Shown: piece by piece, positions 43,031 to 54,046 of the stretch
How positions within the stretch are numbered: position 1 is the stretch's first letter
Layout of the letters: each line of letters starts with the position of its first letter
DNA from: Platynereis dumerilii
Lineage: Eukaryota > Annelida > Polychaeta > Phyllodocida > Nereididae
Assembly: GCA_026936325.1 (NCBI GenBank)
Contig: JAPTHN010000003.1
Coordinates: 47,287,511-47,351,510 of the forward strand
Length of the DNA: 64,000 bases
Direction: 5' to 3'
Program-made: the position numbers and the translations under genes
Notes under the pieces: generated by a model
Database searches by the model: none
Told to the model about the DNA's origin: nothing
What the model saw: the letters and a program-made list of their open reading frames with translations, nothing else

Positions 43031-45706
43031 TTAAACATCAGCCTGAAGTAAAAATTTCCCTAGAGTATTTAGTAGGTCAGGTTCCTTACTTTTCATTATT
43101 GATGTAAACTTGTCACTGTCATTTAAAGACAGAAAATTGTTGATAAATTTAGCAGCTGTTGAAAACAGGTTTTCACGAAACGATTCATTAGCAGGGCATA
43201 CAACAAGGCAATGGATTTCATCCTCCACCATATTTAATGAACACTTTTCACATATTCTATTTGCTGCAGGAATCACTGGCTTTTGATGTCTGCCTATTTC
43301 AATTTGTAGACTGTGAGAACTTGTCCTGAATCTTGCAATCTTAGTTAACACTTTGCGGTTTTGTCGCAGCCTGAGATATGGCTCTAATCTACAGTCAGTT
43401 TTAAAGAGCTTATATGTTCTAAGTTTTGGTTGATTTATAGATATGAATAATTGTTCCTGTTCTATTTCATAAAGTTTTGATTTTACAGTTCTACATATGC
43501 TGTCAATGTCTAAGTTAGTATTGTTAATTGTTTCATATTCAATGTTACAAGAGCTTAAAATGTTTATTATTTTACTGAACCAATTAGTTTCATTAGCTCT
43601 GTTCGTATGAGTATCTTTCTGAATTTGTAGACATCTCCTTAACAGACTACCATCTGGTGCATTTTCTAATCTCATCCAATAATTGACCATTCTAACTTTT
43701 TGTCTAACATGCAATGGAAACCTACCAGTTTCACCATAAACAGCCAGAGATGGTGTTTGTTTTCTAACACCTAACATACATTTTAGATAGCCAAGTTGCA
43801 GAACTTCTAATTCAGATACAGGTTTTTCACTACTCCATATTTCACTGTTGTACTCAAGGATTGGTAGAACATAAGTATCAAACATTCGCAAAGATACAAT
43901 TGGGTCCATGTGTCCTAGGACTTGCTTTGAATCACTCTGTAGGGCAAAAAGTGCCTTTTGAGCTTGCACTGACAGGTATTCTGTCATCTTGCTGTGCACT
44001 TTACGTTTGTTAGTTAGCATATGACCCAGATATTTGAAACTGTCCACTTTTTCTAGTTTCTCGCCATTGCAAAAGAAGGAGTCAGCTGTTTTGGTACCAA
44101 TTTGCATCACTTTGGTTTTACTGACATTAACTATAACATGCCATTTTTTGCAGAAATTGTGCACTGAATTTATACTATTCTGTAGACACTTAGGAGAATC
44201 AGCGATAAGTACAATATCGTCAGCATACAATATGTGTGTTAAAGTGAAGTTGTTCAATTTTATCCCATCTGATTTGTCAAGATATTGGGGAAGGTCAGAC
44301 ATAAATTCATTAAATAACTTTGGACTGAGAATCCCCCCCTGCAAGACGCCACATTGACTGTCAATTGCATTACTAGTATTTCCACTCTGGTGAACCCTAG
44401 CTTTTGCCTTGTCAAACATACTTATAATAATTTTGAGCATTTTCTCTCCAATGTTCTGCTGCCTCAGTTTGAAATATAGAGCATTCCTGTTTATGTAGTC
44501 AAATGCTTTGGTAAAATCTGTAAAACACATGTACACAGGCTTTTTCTTTGCTTGTTGATAGCTTAAGACTGTATCCAAAATGAAAACACAGTCCGTGGTA
44601 CTGGCTCCCGGTGTGAAGCCGAACTGACAGGGGTCATCAAGGTTCAGAGCCTCATTTTTGAAAGACAACCGACTATTCAGGATTGAATCGAAGATTTTAC
44701 CCATAACGACATTTATAGTTATTTTTCTATAGTTATCTGGATCTGCACGGCTTCCCTTTTTGTGGAGGTATTTAATAAGACCTTCGGACCACTGAGAAGG
44801 ATATTCCCCTTTATTAAAAATGTGATTGAACACAGCACAGAATGGTGCCACAAGTTTCTCACTGGCATATTTATAGAATTCTGCAGGTATCCCATCAATA
44901 CCAGAAGCTTTATTATTTTTTAGTTTCCTGAAGTGCAGCGCGACTTCGTCCTCCGTTATTACATCATCACATATATGACAAGCAACTTCATTCGAGCAGT
45001 TATACTGGGAATTTTGAATTTCATTGACTGTATGAGTCATGCTTTCAATATCAAAGTAATCACGTTCAGGTGGAAAAGATTGTTGTTTAAAGTAGTCGTG
45101 AAAAGTATCTAAATCAGGGCTATCAATTTGGTTTTTTCCAAGAGCTTTTAATTTATTCCAATATTTCCAGCAATCTGATTGATTTTTACCCATAAGTTTT
45201 TGCATTTCATTCCGATTCCTCTCCTGAAATTGTCTTTTTTTCTTTTGAGTTATTCGTCTATAATTTTTGAGCATGCTACCATAATGAGTTTTATTATAAT
45301 CTAGAGCTAAGTCATTCTGTTTGGCAAAGTCATTTAATGACTTCCTAATATTTTTACACTCATTGTCAAACCATTTATTTGTAGAAAATGTGCTTTTCGC
45401 AGACTTTGAATTCTTTTTCTTATATGTTGGCTGTATGCAATCTGTTATATAGTTGTATACAGTTTCAATTACCATGTCAGTGTTTACATTGGACTCAATG
45501 TCACAGCCAAGCTTATACAATGTGCTCTGAGCAGTTTCACTGTCAAAGTTGGATAGAAATTCATCAATTTTGCCATGGTCAAACACATACTTGAATGTTT
45601 TTGAACTATTCCCAGAGGTTGTAGTAACAATGTCAGTTTTCAATTTCGAGGGAAGATTAAAAGCGAAGATGAGTGGCGTATGGTCTGACTCTGTAAGTTG
45701 ATCCAT
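43031..45706 (-). CDS. LINE-C ORF2 copy 2: end of endonuclease, RT and C-terminal zinc finger
   Basis: 891 open codons. The frame opens right after the TGA (HSVVDYLL precedes the Met) and shows the endonuclease His motif TESDHTPL near residue 5. The RT follows with motif A MCFTDFTKAFD, motif B GVLQGGILSPKLF and motif C YADD, then the thumb, LRTYKLFKTDCRLEPYL and a C-X2-C-X9-H-X4-C finger near the end. It is not the true start of the protein: 45773-46320 is the same frame upstream. The clade is not assigned. Confidence 0.9.
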   Translation of the reverse strand: MDQLTESDHTPLIFAFNLPSKLKTDIVTTTSGNSSKTFKYVFDHGKIDEFLSNFDSETAQSTLYKLGCDIESNVNTDMVIETVYNYITDCIQPTYKKKNSKSAKSTFSTNKWFDNECKNIRKSLNDFAKQNDLALDYNKTHYGSMLKNYRRITQKKKRQFQERNRNEMQKLMGKNQSDCWKYWNKLKALGKNQIDSPDLDTFHDYFKQQSFPPERDYFDIESMTHTVNEIQNSQYNCSNEVACHICDDVITEDEVALHFRKLKNNKASGIDGIPAEFYKYASEKLVAPFCAVFNHIFNKGEYPSQWSEGLIKYLHKKGSRADPDNYRKITINVVMGKIFDSILNSRLSFKNEALNLDDPCQFGFTPGASTTDCVFILDTVLSYQQAKKKPVYMCFTDFTKAFDYINRNALYFKLRQQNIGEKMLKIIISMFDKAKARVHQSGNTSNAIDSQCGVLQGGILSPKLFNEFMSDLPQYLDKSDGIKLNNFTLTHILYADDIVLIADSPKCLQNSINSVHNFCKKWHVIVNVSKTKVMQIGTKTADSFFCNGEKLEKVDSFKYLGHMLTNKRKVHSKMTEYLSVQAQKALFALQSDSKQVLGHMDPIVSLRMFDTYVLPILEYNSEIWSSEKPVSELEVLQLGYLKCMLGVRKQTPSLAVYGETGRFPLHVRQKVRMVNYWMRLENAPDGSLLRRCLQIQKDTHTNRANETNWFSKIINILSSCNIEYETINNTNLDIDSICRTVKSKLYEIEQEQLFISINQPKLRTYKLFKTDCRLEPYLRLRQNRKVLTKIARFRTSSHSLQIEIGRHQKPVIPAANRICEKCSLNMVEDEIHCLVVCPANESFRENLFSTAAKFINNFLSLNDSDKFTSIMKSKEPDLLNTLGKFLLQADV

Positions 45707-45772
45707 TATGACAAACTCATGCAGATAGCTATATGCAGATTCACTACAAAGTAAGTAGTCAACAACACTATG

Positions 45773-46320
45773 TCATTTAGTTGTATGACATGTAAATTGG
45801 TCTGTTTTACTTTCATCAAATAGACCATTCATAATTCTAATACCACTTGCCTTGCATAAATTTATGAGATCTTTCCCATACGTATTTATCTTTTTATCTT
45901 TAGATAATCTAAGTTTAGTCAACCAGCTGGAGTGTGTGTTATTCATTGAAGCATTACTTGCCTGGTATAAATTGGAGAAATTAGGGTTTTTTCCATTGAC
46001 AGGTTCTTCAAAGTCCTTCAAATTACCTGTCCTGCTGTTAAAATCACCACAGATTGAAACAAATGGTGTTCTCTCAAGGAAACGGGCAAGATCTTCCCTT
46101 AATTCATTTAAAACATCATATCCATATCTGCTATTCAAGTAAATCATGCTACCTTCGGGGGGAACATAGGTGCCGCCAATGAATATTTCACTGTTTGATC
46201 CCTTAACTTTTAACCAAATCACATGATCATTGGCCTTTTCAATAGTTATGATTTTAGATTTGAATATATTGGACTTGATCATTACAGCTATACCACCAGA
46301 GGGCCTCCTTGCTCTCTGTT
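45773..46320 (-). CDS. LINE-C ORF2 copy 2: endonuclease part upstream of the TGA
   Basis: Same frame as 43031-45706 and separated from it by TGA (45773-45775) and ~22 further open codons. It has the GGTYVPPEGS turn and CGDFNSRTG with the catalytic Asp/Asn. The frame is open past the Met at 46282 up to about 46320, where the element ends (RRPSGGIAVMIKSN). The Glu-bearing first part is lost. The TGA most likely replaces GGA or CGA. Confidence 0.8.
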
Positions 46321-46943
46321 ACTTCTGATTAAATATGCTTATAAAGATATTTTTAAGTGTTGGCCAAGTTTCCAGCTTCTATGTGTAAATGCAAAATTTG
46401 TTTACATACCTGCCCCCCTACTTCTGTTACAAGTGTCAAATCCAAAATTGTGGATTATCTATCTAACTCTTAATTTAGAATATCAACTATCAACTTCGTT
46501 CAATGGTGGCAATATAAATCTAAGCTGAAGACACAATCTCAAGATATATGTATCTGGGAGATAATTGCGAATTACTAAAATTCAGGAGGTAAAAACCTGT
46601 GAGACATAAGGGAACATCATTGAGATCTTTCAGTGAAGAAAAATGTGGAAAAGTTGATTTCAAGTTGCTTGTGTAAATAAATCAGGCTTTCTTTCAGCTC
46701 ACTTCCCACTTGATATGTTGTGATGAGTTTGTTTTGTGGAGGGATGCCCTCATTGCACGCTGACTTGGAACTCTGAGGAAATCTTCTGCAAAGTAGACAG
46801 AGCACATATCAGAAGTCAAACATTACCAACATCTCATCCAATCAACAAGCGGCCATCTCTAATCTGCAGGGACTCAGAATCATCTCCTTTCAAATTGTCA
46901 TGTATGCATCAATGTATTACCCCACTTCACAACCTTCCTCTCA
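46321..46943 (+). repeat. Family M fragment right of LINE-C
   Basis: Matches the M array: TCCAAAATTGTGG near 46440, GTGAGACATAAGGGAACATC near 46598, the GATGAGTTTGTTTTGTGGAG block near 46723, and TTCACAACCTTCCTCTCA at the right edge. It is continued at 51087 after the 4.1 kb insertion. Confidence 0.82.
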
Positions 46944-47639
46944 TAGTCCACGGGCTGAGGGCCTTTAATGGAAAAATTTTCTTATCAATCTTAATATAAT
47001 TTCTTGTTGTAGCATGCAATGGGCTATCAGGAAATCTTTTTCTTAAGTGTCAACATTGGGGCGTTTTTGCTGTAGCCCTCATTAATGCATTTTTTGTTTA
47101 GGTCAATTTCCTCAAGATTGTTGCGTCAAAACTTTGCTTATTACAGACAAACTACACACAGTGGAATATTCAAAGTTGGCACAATACAAACCAACTGTCT
47201 GATAGTTATTCGACAGTTGTTTTGATTCGGTTTTATACATTCCTCTTGTTTTTATAAAACTTTGAAAATTGAAAAGCTTCAATTTTTTTCAAAAAAAATG
47301 AAAAAGTTTAGAAATGGCAACCATCTGATACATATTCATTTATTGATTTCCTTGCAGAAATTAGTCCAGAAACATGCACAATTTTCTAAGCTAAAATTTG
47401 GTATATAACACGATGTTGTAGTCCAAACACCAAGCTCACAATACCCAAAACAGTTAAGGGCCTCCTTTTCTCCGATGCTTTTACCTCACTGCCACAACTT
47501 CCATGATCTCACGACAACAGGCACTAGAGAGTTAGAAATACAGAAGTGAATTATCAGAAAATGAAAGAATAATAGATCTACTGTGAAAATATATATTTGA
47601 TTTATCAGATTGTAGTCCGAATGACTAAAATATTCTCTT

Positions 47640-47690
47640 CATATATATATACATATATATTATATACATAATATCTGGACACAAAAATAT
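47640..47690. repeat. AT dinucleotide-rich microsatellite
   Basis: TATATATATACATATATATTATATACATAATAT-type sequence, purely AT alternation with a few breaks. Around it (47090-48150) I see no gene, only AT-rich sequence inside the 4.1 kb element. Confidence 0.75.
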
Positions 47691-48153
47691 CTAAACCCAG
47701 TCTTCACAATGTCTGCCTCGGAGACCCCGCTCATGATATCTTTCCACTTATCATTGAATGCACAGAAGCGATTAGTATGACACTTTATGTAATCTCCTTC
47801 TGATTAGTCGTGAACAAGTCTACCAAGTTTTTGGTAGATAGATTCAATACTTGCATACAAGTGACCAATCAAAGTTGTTTTCGGCATAGCCCCATTCTCA
47901 CGGCAATGATTCAGGAGTTTCTTGCCACAGCGATTCTTCATTTTCCTGCAAAGTTCGAGATGATTCAACTAAATTCAACAATTTGGCGATGATAATTTCA
48001 TCTAGGAAGCATCATAAACTGCCTCATCAAAATTCCTAGAAATCACGTGACAAGTTGGTGAAGCAAGTATTGTGCCTCACCAAAGATTCAACCTGTTCAA
48101 TCTTGACGAATCAAAGATCCATGATGCAAAAGGCATGAAAGACCCTAAAAGTA

Positions 48154-48470
48154 CTTGGGTGAGGCTACTGATTGCCTGGGCGAGGCTATAAACTGCTTGG
48201 GCGAGGCTACTTTATCATTGGATCAATACAACTTCAGCGAGGCACCTGGACAACTCGCCGATGCAAAGTTCAGATGAATCGCAGAGACATCTCTTTGCCT
48301 CACTGAAACAGCTCTTTGCTTGGGTGTAATTGAGGATTTGTGAGGTGTCTGGGCGAGGCTACAGGCTGCTTGGGCGAGGCAGCAGGCTGCTTGGGCGAGG
48401 CTAGTTTATCATTGAAGCAATGGAACTTCACCGAGGCTCCTCACAACTCGCCGACACAATTCTCTTCCTC
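48154..48470. repeat. GGGCGAGGC minisatellite (21 bp period) in two blocks
   Basis: Block 1 (48154-48210) and block 2 (48348-48405) each have three units of CTTGGGCGAGGCTA plus 7 bases. Each block is followed by a similar tail (TTTATCATTG ... CACAACTCGCCGA-like), so a ~195 bp segment was itself duplicated. With a 21 bp period, every frame reads as 7-residue repeats on both strands, but no start, signal or longer frame supports coding. Confidence 0.8.
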
Positions 48471-48745
48471 ATCGGGGGTTGCTAGTACACCAATGCTACG
48501 GCACAAATAACGAGCGATTCGGCGAAAACGAGTGCCTCGTCATCCTGGGATCCTCCCACGATGATGTATGACATTTAATTGATTATATAACTGTCCAAAA
48601 CTGGCTTGAGAACACTAAAAAAGCTTGTGAAAATCATCCTTCTACATATTTCCAGGAGGCAGAAGTATGCAAACTAGTCCACTGCGCAGATCACTGCGGC
48701 GCATATTATGTTCTTCATCTTAGAAGACCTTAAATGATAACTTAG

Positions 48746-49047
48746 GTGGTGTGTGAGTTAGGCCTATTGTTTCTCCATATTTTGGAACTGAAATTAAAGC
48801 TGACTGCACTTTGGGGTGCAGCTCCGATGGCCTCTGGCCTCCTCATGTTGGTGGGTAGTAACTCTAAGGTGAAGACCTCTGTCATTAGGGGCCAACATGA
48901 GGCAGTGCGCTTATATGGTGTTTCACCAAACTTACAGAGGAATATCAATTTTTATGTGAAATACCACGTTTCAAGACTGGATCGTATGCCAAATGGGTAA
49001 CCAAAGTGCACATCCCTCTGCCAGTAACTAGACTGACATAGAGAAGT
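48746..49047. other. Unassigned stretch before the decayed LINE ORF1
   Basis: An 84-codon plus reading (48746-49000) and an overlapping minus reading exist, neither with a recognisable domain. It may be the N-terminal part of the same old ORF1, but I cannot show that. Confidence 0.3.
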
Positions 49048-49850
49048 TTGAGACTGGAATACCAAGATTTCAATGGATACAGACATCCTCGGATGACTTT
49101 ATTGGCCCCGACCGCTCCCAACAACTGTTTGAAAGCTGAAAATTTGCTTGTTATAAACGCTGTCAAAAAATCACAGGAAGATCTGTCATTAGCTTTTCTT
49201 TACAAAACCACTTTTGACCTTTGTGACAAGGCAGTAGCAGATAGTATCAGGCGATAATCAAATGGCACATTCCTCCTTGAACCTTGCGACCTCTGAGAAA
49301 AACTATAAAATGACAGGCATCCGTCAGATAGCCCATGCCCAAGTCACCATTGAACAATTTAAAAGACCATGCAAAGCCATTATCTTCTCCGGAGAAAGCA
49401 AGACATGTTCAGACAATGAACTTATGAATTGGTTTCACAGACACGGGATTGCACATTTCAAACATCTGCCTCAAAATAATTGTTACGAGTTACTGATTCT
49501 AGCATTCATAGATGAAAACGTACCAAAGAAAGTACCTGTAGCCTTTGAGCGGTGCAGAGTTTCTCCATTCTTTCCCCATCCAAATGCTCTTCCAATTGCC
49601 TAGTGTAAGGCCATTTTAGTTGTACAAGCAGAAGGTCAATTTGTGCCAATCGTGGCAATTGCGATCATACCCACATAAAATAATGTGAATTTAAAAAGAT
49701 TGCTTATACCTGTGACCTGTCACCGAGAAACTTCTTAAAGTTTGAGTATGTCTCTAAAGAGCCCACTCCAGTGCTGATGAGACAAAAAAACTCAAACACA
49801 CACACTATAGTGTGCATTGTATGCCCTAAAAATTGAAATATTTTCAGATC
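49048..49850 (+). pseudogene. Decayed LINE ORF1-like (gag-like) gene with zinc-knuckle remains
   Basis: Two open pieces (49048-49257 and 49262-49603) and a third patch at 49609-49790. The middle piece, with KAIIFSGESKTCSDNELMNW and FKHLPQNNCYELLILAF, resembles the RRM-like middle part of gag-like ORF1 proteins, where a residue pattern of V..F..P.V.PFFP.P precedes CCHC knuckles. The patch after it shows the GHFSC and CDHTHIK spacing of such knuckles. Several breaks make it a fossil. It most likely came from a Jockey- or L1-group LINE and was trapped in the 4.1 kb element. Alternative gag-bearing elements cannot be ruled out. Confidence 0.5.
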
Positions 49851-50930
49851 ATCCTGCACTTTGTCAAAAATAGTTCCTTCAGTGGAACAACAAAATCAAG
49901 TAGATTTTCAAGTAGATCAGAATATGGCTAGGGTTAGCTACCCTAAAGTGTTTAAGTTTTTGCATAATTGTGGTTTTGTTTTGCTATCATTTGACATATA
50001 TAGTTCAATAAAAATATTTATATCATTGTTCTCGAAAAAAAAATTATATTCAATTTTGGAAGCAGTATTCATTCTAACTCCACTTTACATCCATCAAGGT
50101 GGCCTTTTATAACACTGAAAGTTATTTCCACACCTTAGAAAATCTTAGGGCTTCTGGGACCCTCACAAATCAATTTGTTAAATAGTAACACCATGCACTG
50201 AAAAGAACATTTCAGAGCACAACATTTCTTTTTAGCTCTTTTTGGTAGAAACTATTTAAATTGAAGCTCTCCTTCTCAGAATTCAATCTTTAGTGTTAGG
50301 CTACATTATTGTATAAAATGATGATTGACAATTTTATGCATTATTGCGAACAAATGAAATAAGATAAATCCCAAAAATTAAGGGCATCAGACTTTTTTCG
50401 AATCTTAATATTTTGCTAAATTTATAATTATTGCTAGGATGGTACAAAGGATAAATACAGAAAGAGTATATAATGTTTTGAGAGATGAGGGGTCAACAAT
50501 TTGCGTCCTACAGCAGTTTGCACATTAGCATCTTCATGCTTTTCATGCATAACTCGCAAGGGAGGAGGTGACACTGTTTTGGCTTCTATGAGCTTATTAC
50601 GAATAACATCACAATGAATGATACATGAAATTAAAGAATGGAAAATTCCGCAGTTTTTGATGCTGGTAATTATTAGATTTGATAAAAAATAATGTGTTCT
50701 AGCCACTGTATAAGTGCGTAACTGCTGCGAAATTTAGCGTAAAATTATCACACTCCCATTTTCAATATTTAATAAAAGCAAAAATAATAGCTGTATCAAC
50801 GTAGTTATTTCAGTAATTATATTGTCCAACCCTCTAGTTTACATGTGCAAAATTATAGATTCATATATATCTTATTGTATTGGTTGCATGAAAAAATGTG
50901 ACACCACCTCTACTCCGGAAATGAACCCCC
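49851..50930. other. AT-rich interior of the 4.1 kb element
   Basis: No coding motif, RNA gene or clear repeat. The 83- and 90-codon readings at 49861 and 50434 lack any recognisable feature. Confidence 0.5.
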
Positions 50931-52493
50931 TAAAAAACCCAATAAAATGGCCTATACCCTAAACGCCCCAACAGTGACACTTAAGAAAAACGTTTTCTGG
51001 AGCCTCAATACATACCCTAACTAGAAATAATACTAAGATTGATAAGAAAATTTTTCCATTAAATGGGTTCAGCCCGGGGACTATCAGCAAGCATTTCATT
51101 TAAAACAGGTCATCATGCAAATGCCCAAAAGACATCTTTGCTGTCATTAACAGGACAGTCTGTGGTCTTGGCAGTGTGCATATAGATTTATGACTGTTGT
51201 GGTTGCTTTTTGGCTTTTCATCACTTCTGTTACTAAAGAGCCTCAACATGCAAATAGGCAGTGTGTAAGAGGGGAAGAGAGTATACATGATACAAAACAG
51301 ATAGGGAGAGATGCCTGGATTGGACCATTACATCGATTGGGCTACATTTATAAGTCTAACTTCGAATTTGGGAGAGGATTTGTCGAATTTTGTCCTATCT
51401 AGAATACTGGGAATACATCATCTCTTTAGAAAGGGTAGTTATTGCATCATGATAGTATTGTAAGTTGTCAAATATGTCCAGTGGAACAGGTTTGTATTAG
51501 TCTGTGTTTAAATCAGTTAAGCTTGGTTTCCTCTAGGTGGTTGGCAGCTTTTTCGAAAATGGTTTTGACAGACCCATAGTCAAACAAATGCAAAGTAAAC
51601 CAAAGAACCGTGCACAGAAAAACAATAACTGACCTCAATATGAAGGGGGATTAACTTGGGGGGGGGGGGGGTTGAGAGATGTAAACCTGCTCTTATCCAG
51701 GATTCCCTCATGTCTATCAGTCAATGAACCATGGATATCAATGTGAATTAGGCTAGAGACAGCTAGTGTCATTACCCCAATCACTCATACTCTCTCTTTG
51801 CCCTAGAAGAGTCCATGGACAGATAAGCCATTCACCTTTCAAACCTCCCTCAACTATCGCAATGCTAAATTGCCTTCAGTGTATGATGTCACACAATGAC
51901 ATAATTTAATTCTGTTCTAAAAGCATCCATTGAGAATTCTGACTTCAACACCACATGGTGTCCGGTGAAGTATTTGGATTATAATAAAACCCGATGACAG
52001 TGTAGTTCAAAGATATGAACATCATGAGTATCAGGTCGGCTCTGAATTAACACTAGTCAGACCAAAGCAGACTCTTCAACCATTCTGTGCTTAGTTTAAA
52101 AAGGTGCTAAGTTGAACCAAATTCCTTGGTTTATTTTTCAGATTCCTGATGCTGAAAATCAGGAGCAAACTGCAAAAATGCCTTTGATAAGCATCATTTG
52201 AGGGCATTGCAGCACAGTCCGATAAAGCTTGTAAGTTCAATAACCAATAGAGCACCAAGTGAAGAGGTATTGTCTTTAATGTGAAAAGGAAAAACTTGCT
52301 AATTCCATTTCCATCTCAGGATTTGAGAAGAAATAATTATAAACTGATGTGACACAATGAAGCAGCACAGCTGGTTAGTGTCAGGGAGTCCTTCAAGGAA
52401 TATGTGTTTTGTGTCCTTGCCTTTTTCTTTTCTTCTGATTCATATTTTTGAAAAGGACTCTCAGACTCAGTGGCTCAAGTGCTTAGTGGTTGG

Positions 52494-53986
52494 CCTCAAA
52501 AGTAAACTTCACCAGGCAGGAATGCAGGGCACACTATGGAGCATGATTGACAACCTATACACTAATGTGAAGGAACAAGTCAGATGGAAGGGATCCATGA
52601 GTAGAGAACTTCAAGTTAAAAAAGGTGTACGTCAAGGAGCGATCATGTCCATGTCACTCTACAAGTTATACATAAACCAGCTGCTTCTTCAACTGGAGTC
52701 AAATCTACTGGGAACTCGGATTGGAGCTCTCTACATAGGTGCTCCTACCTGTGCGGATGATCAGCTGCTCCTCGCCGGTGATCCCGCAGAGATGCAAGCG
52801 ATGCTGAGCTGTTGTTACAACTACTCGCTGAACAACCACAACAAGATACACCCTGACAAAAGTTCCGTCACCCTAATGATACAGAAGAAACGAGACAGCG
52901 AGACTTCATGGACGATAGGCGACAAAGCGACGTCGTAAAACCCCTAACTTCACTCACCTGGGACTCCAATGGGAAGCTGGAAGAACAAATCCTGATATAG
53001 AGGGCAGAATCAAGACTGCAGTGAGGACGTCATCTGCACTGATGGGGGCCGGTGTCCATGGAGCAAACGGCCTCAGCCCTGCAGTGTCAATACACATAGC
53101 TAGAATATATGTACTTCCGAGACTGCTGTATGGGTTAGAAACCATCAGCCCAGCCCAGTTAGAGTCACTATCACAGTACCACAAGAAATATCTCAGGCGA
53201 CTGCAAGGCCTACCAACAAGCACGGCAACGGAGGCTATCTACCTAATGGCTGGAGAACTTCCACTACAGGCTGAACTAGACATCAGAATTTTCAGCTTTT
53301 TGGGCGCCATCTTCATAGCCGAGAATAACACCAGGCTAAGGCAACTGGCAACAAGACAACTGGCTGTAGGAAATAAGCACAGTTAGTTTCACCATGTAAT
53401 CCAGCTCAGCCACAAGTACAATATTGAACTAGAAGGGCATATGGAGGCTCCTTGGAGAAAGAAGACCTGGAAAGACTACATAGCAACAATTATCAACAAC
53501 TACTGGCTCCAAAAGCTGCTACAGGATGCCAAGGCCAAGTCCTCTCTAATGTATCTCAACACAGAGATCATCACTATCAACAAACCCCATCGCATTTGGA
53601 CATCCAGCAAAAGTTCTCTGAAGCTGGTGACTGCAGCAACAACAAGATTAAAGCTGTTTACAAGAACATACCCCCTAGAAGCTCGCGTCGCAAAATTTAA
53701 GAAACCCCCGGGCGATGGAATCTGCAAGTTATGCTCCAAAGAGAAGGAAGACACAGCCCATTTCCTATTCAGATGTCAAGCATCCGCTCATATCTACAAG
53801 GACAGACTCGAAGGCCTCAGTCGACAGGGCTTCCACCTTTCCAGCTACTCCACAGACCCAGTCAGCACGCTGCTGAATGGACCACCTGCCACCCTGGAAA
53901 AGGCCCTTCAGATCGACAACAATATCTCACAACTTTGTCACAGACTTCACAACTTTAGACTGAACAGACTGAATAGGCTTAAATAA
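52494..53986 (+). pseudogene. LINE-D ORF2: RT from after motif A to the C-terminal zinc finger
   Basis: The start lies just downstream of RT motif A (KLHQAGMQGTLW). Motif B region KKGVRQGAIMSMSLYKLYIN has Arg-Gln-Gly instead of Pro-Gln-Gly, and motif C is APTCADDQLLLA. Then the HPDKS block, IYVLPRLLYGLETI and a finger CKLCSKEKEDTAHFLFRC. One frameshift lies near 52925-52935, and an in-frame TAG (53384-53386) splits the rest into 53021-53386 and 53441-53986. The RT style differs from LINE-1, A and C, so it is a fourth lineage. Clade unassigned. Confidence 0.83.
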
Positions 53987-54046
53987 TTTAACCTGGCTTC
54001 CACAGGTGTGCTCCTACCAAAAGGAGGAAATTCCACTAAAGAAGAA
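52494..54046 (+). mobile_element. LINE-D: 5'-truncated LINE in M unit 1
   Basis: 1553 bp between GTTGG at 52489-52493 and GTTGG at 54047-54051, inserted in the AGTGGTTGGCATGAGG block of M. The empty site is seen at 58748 and 60898 (with small changes). It ends AAAGAAGAA without a long A-tail. The coding strand is the same as M's plus strand. Confidence 0.85.

Larger units (their letters stand above)
40874..46000. repeat. Direct tandem duplication, unit 2 (5127 bp, no Harbinger insertions)
   Basis: The uninterrupted partner of 33450-40873. It holds an M fragment (41035-41645), the stem-loop flank and LINE-C copy 2 up to the point in the endonuclease where unit 1 was cut. Beyond 46000 LINE-C continues only here, so unit 2 carries the original right edge. 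Confidence 0.88.
42318..46320 (-). mobile_element. LINE-C, copy 2 (5'-truncated in the endonuclease)
   Basis: From about 46320 (endonuclease RRPSGGIAV) down to the 3' tip near 42318. The single coding frame is interrupted by one TGA at 45773-45775. The first part of the endonuclease is absent, as in ordinary 5' truncation. The 3' UTR is ~710 bp. The 3' tip sequence is shared with LINE-B. Confidence 0.87.
46944..51083. mobile_element. 4.1 kb TIR element with 3 bp TSD inserted in M
   Basis: Ends TAGTCCACGGGCTGAGGGCC and, inward from the right, TAGTCCCCGGGCTGAACCCA. The arms stay alike for ~170 bp (46944-47085 against 50935-51083), sharing TTTAATGGAAAAATTTTCTT and CTTAAGTGTC. Target duplication TCA at 46941-46943 and 51084-51086. 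The empty site CCTCTCAGCAAGC is present at 59487. A 3 bp TSD suggests Harbinger-like or CACTA-like, but the termini match neither well. Inside are a GGCGAGGC minisatellite and a decayed LINE ORF1. No transposase found. Confidence 0.82.

Noticed and set aside
33450-46000. Long direct repeats read as LTRs of a large retroelement
   Set aside because: The repeats hold LINE-C and old repeats, abut directly and lack LTR ends; a tandem duplication explains them.
48154-48410. CRISPR-like repeat array
   Set aside because: Units are contiguous 21-mers without spacers in animal DNA; it is a minisatellite.
52357-52493. N-terminal extension of the LINE-D reading frame
   Set aside because: These bases belong to the M unit and precede the TSD; the open frame is accidental.
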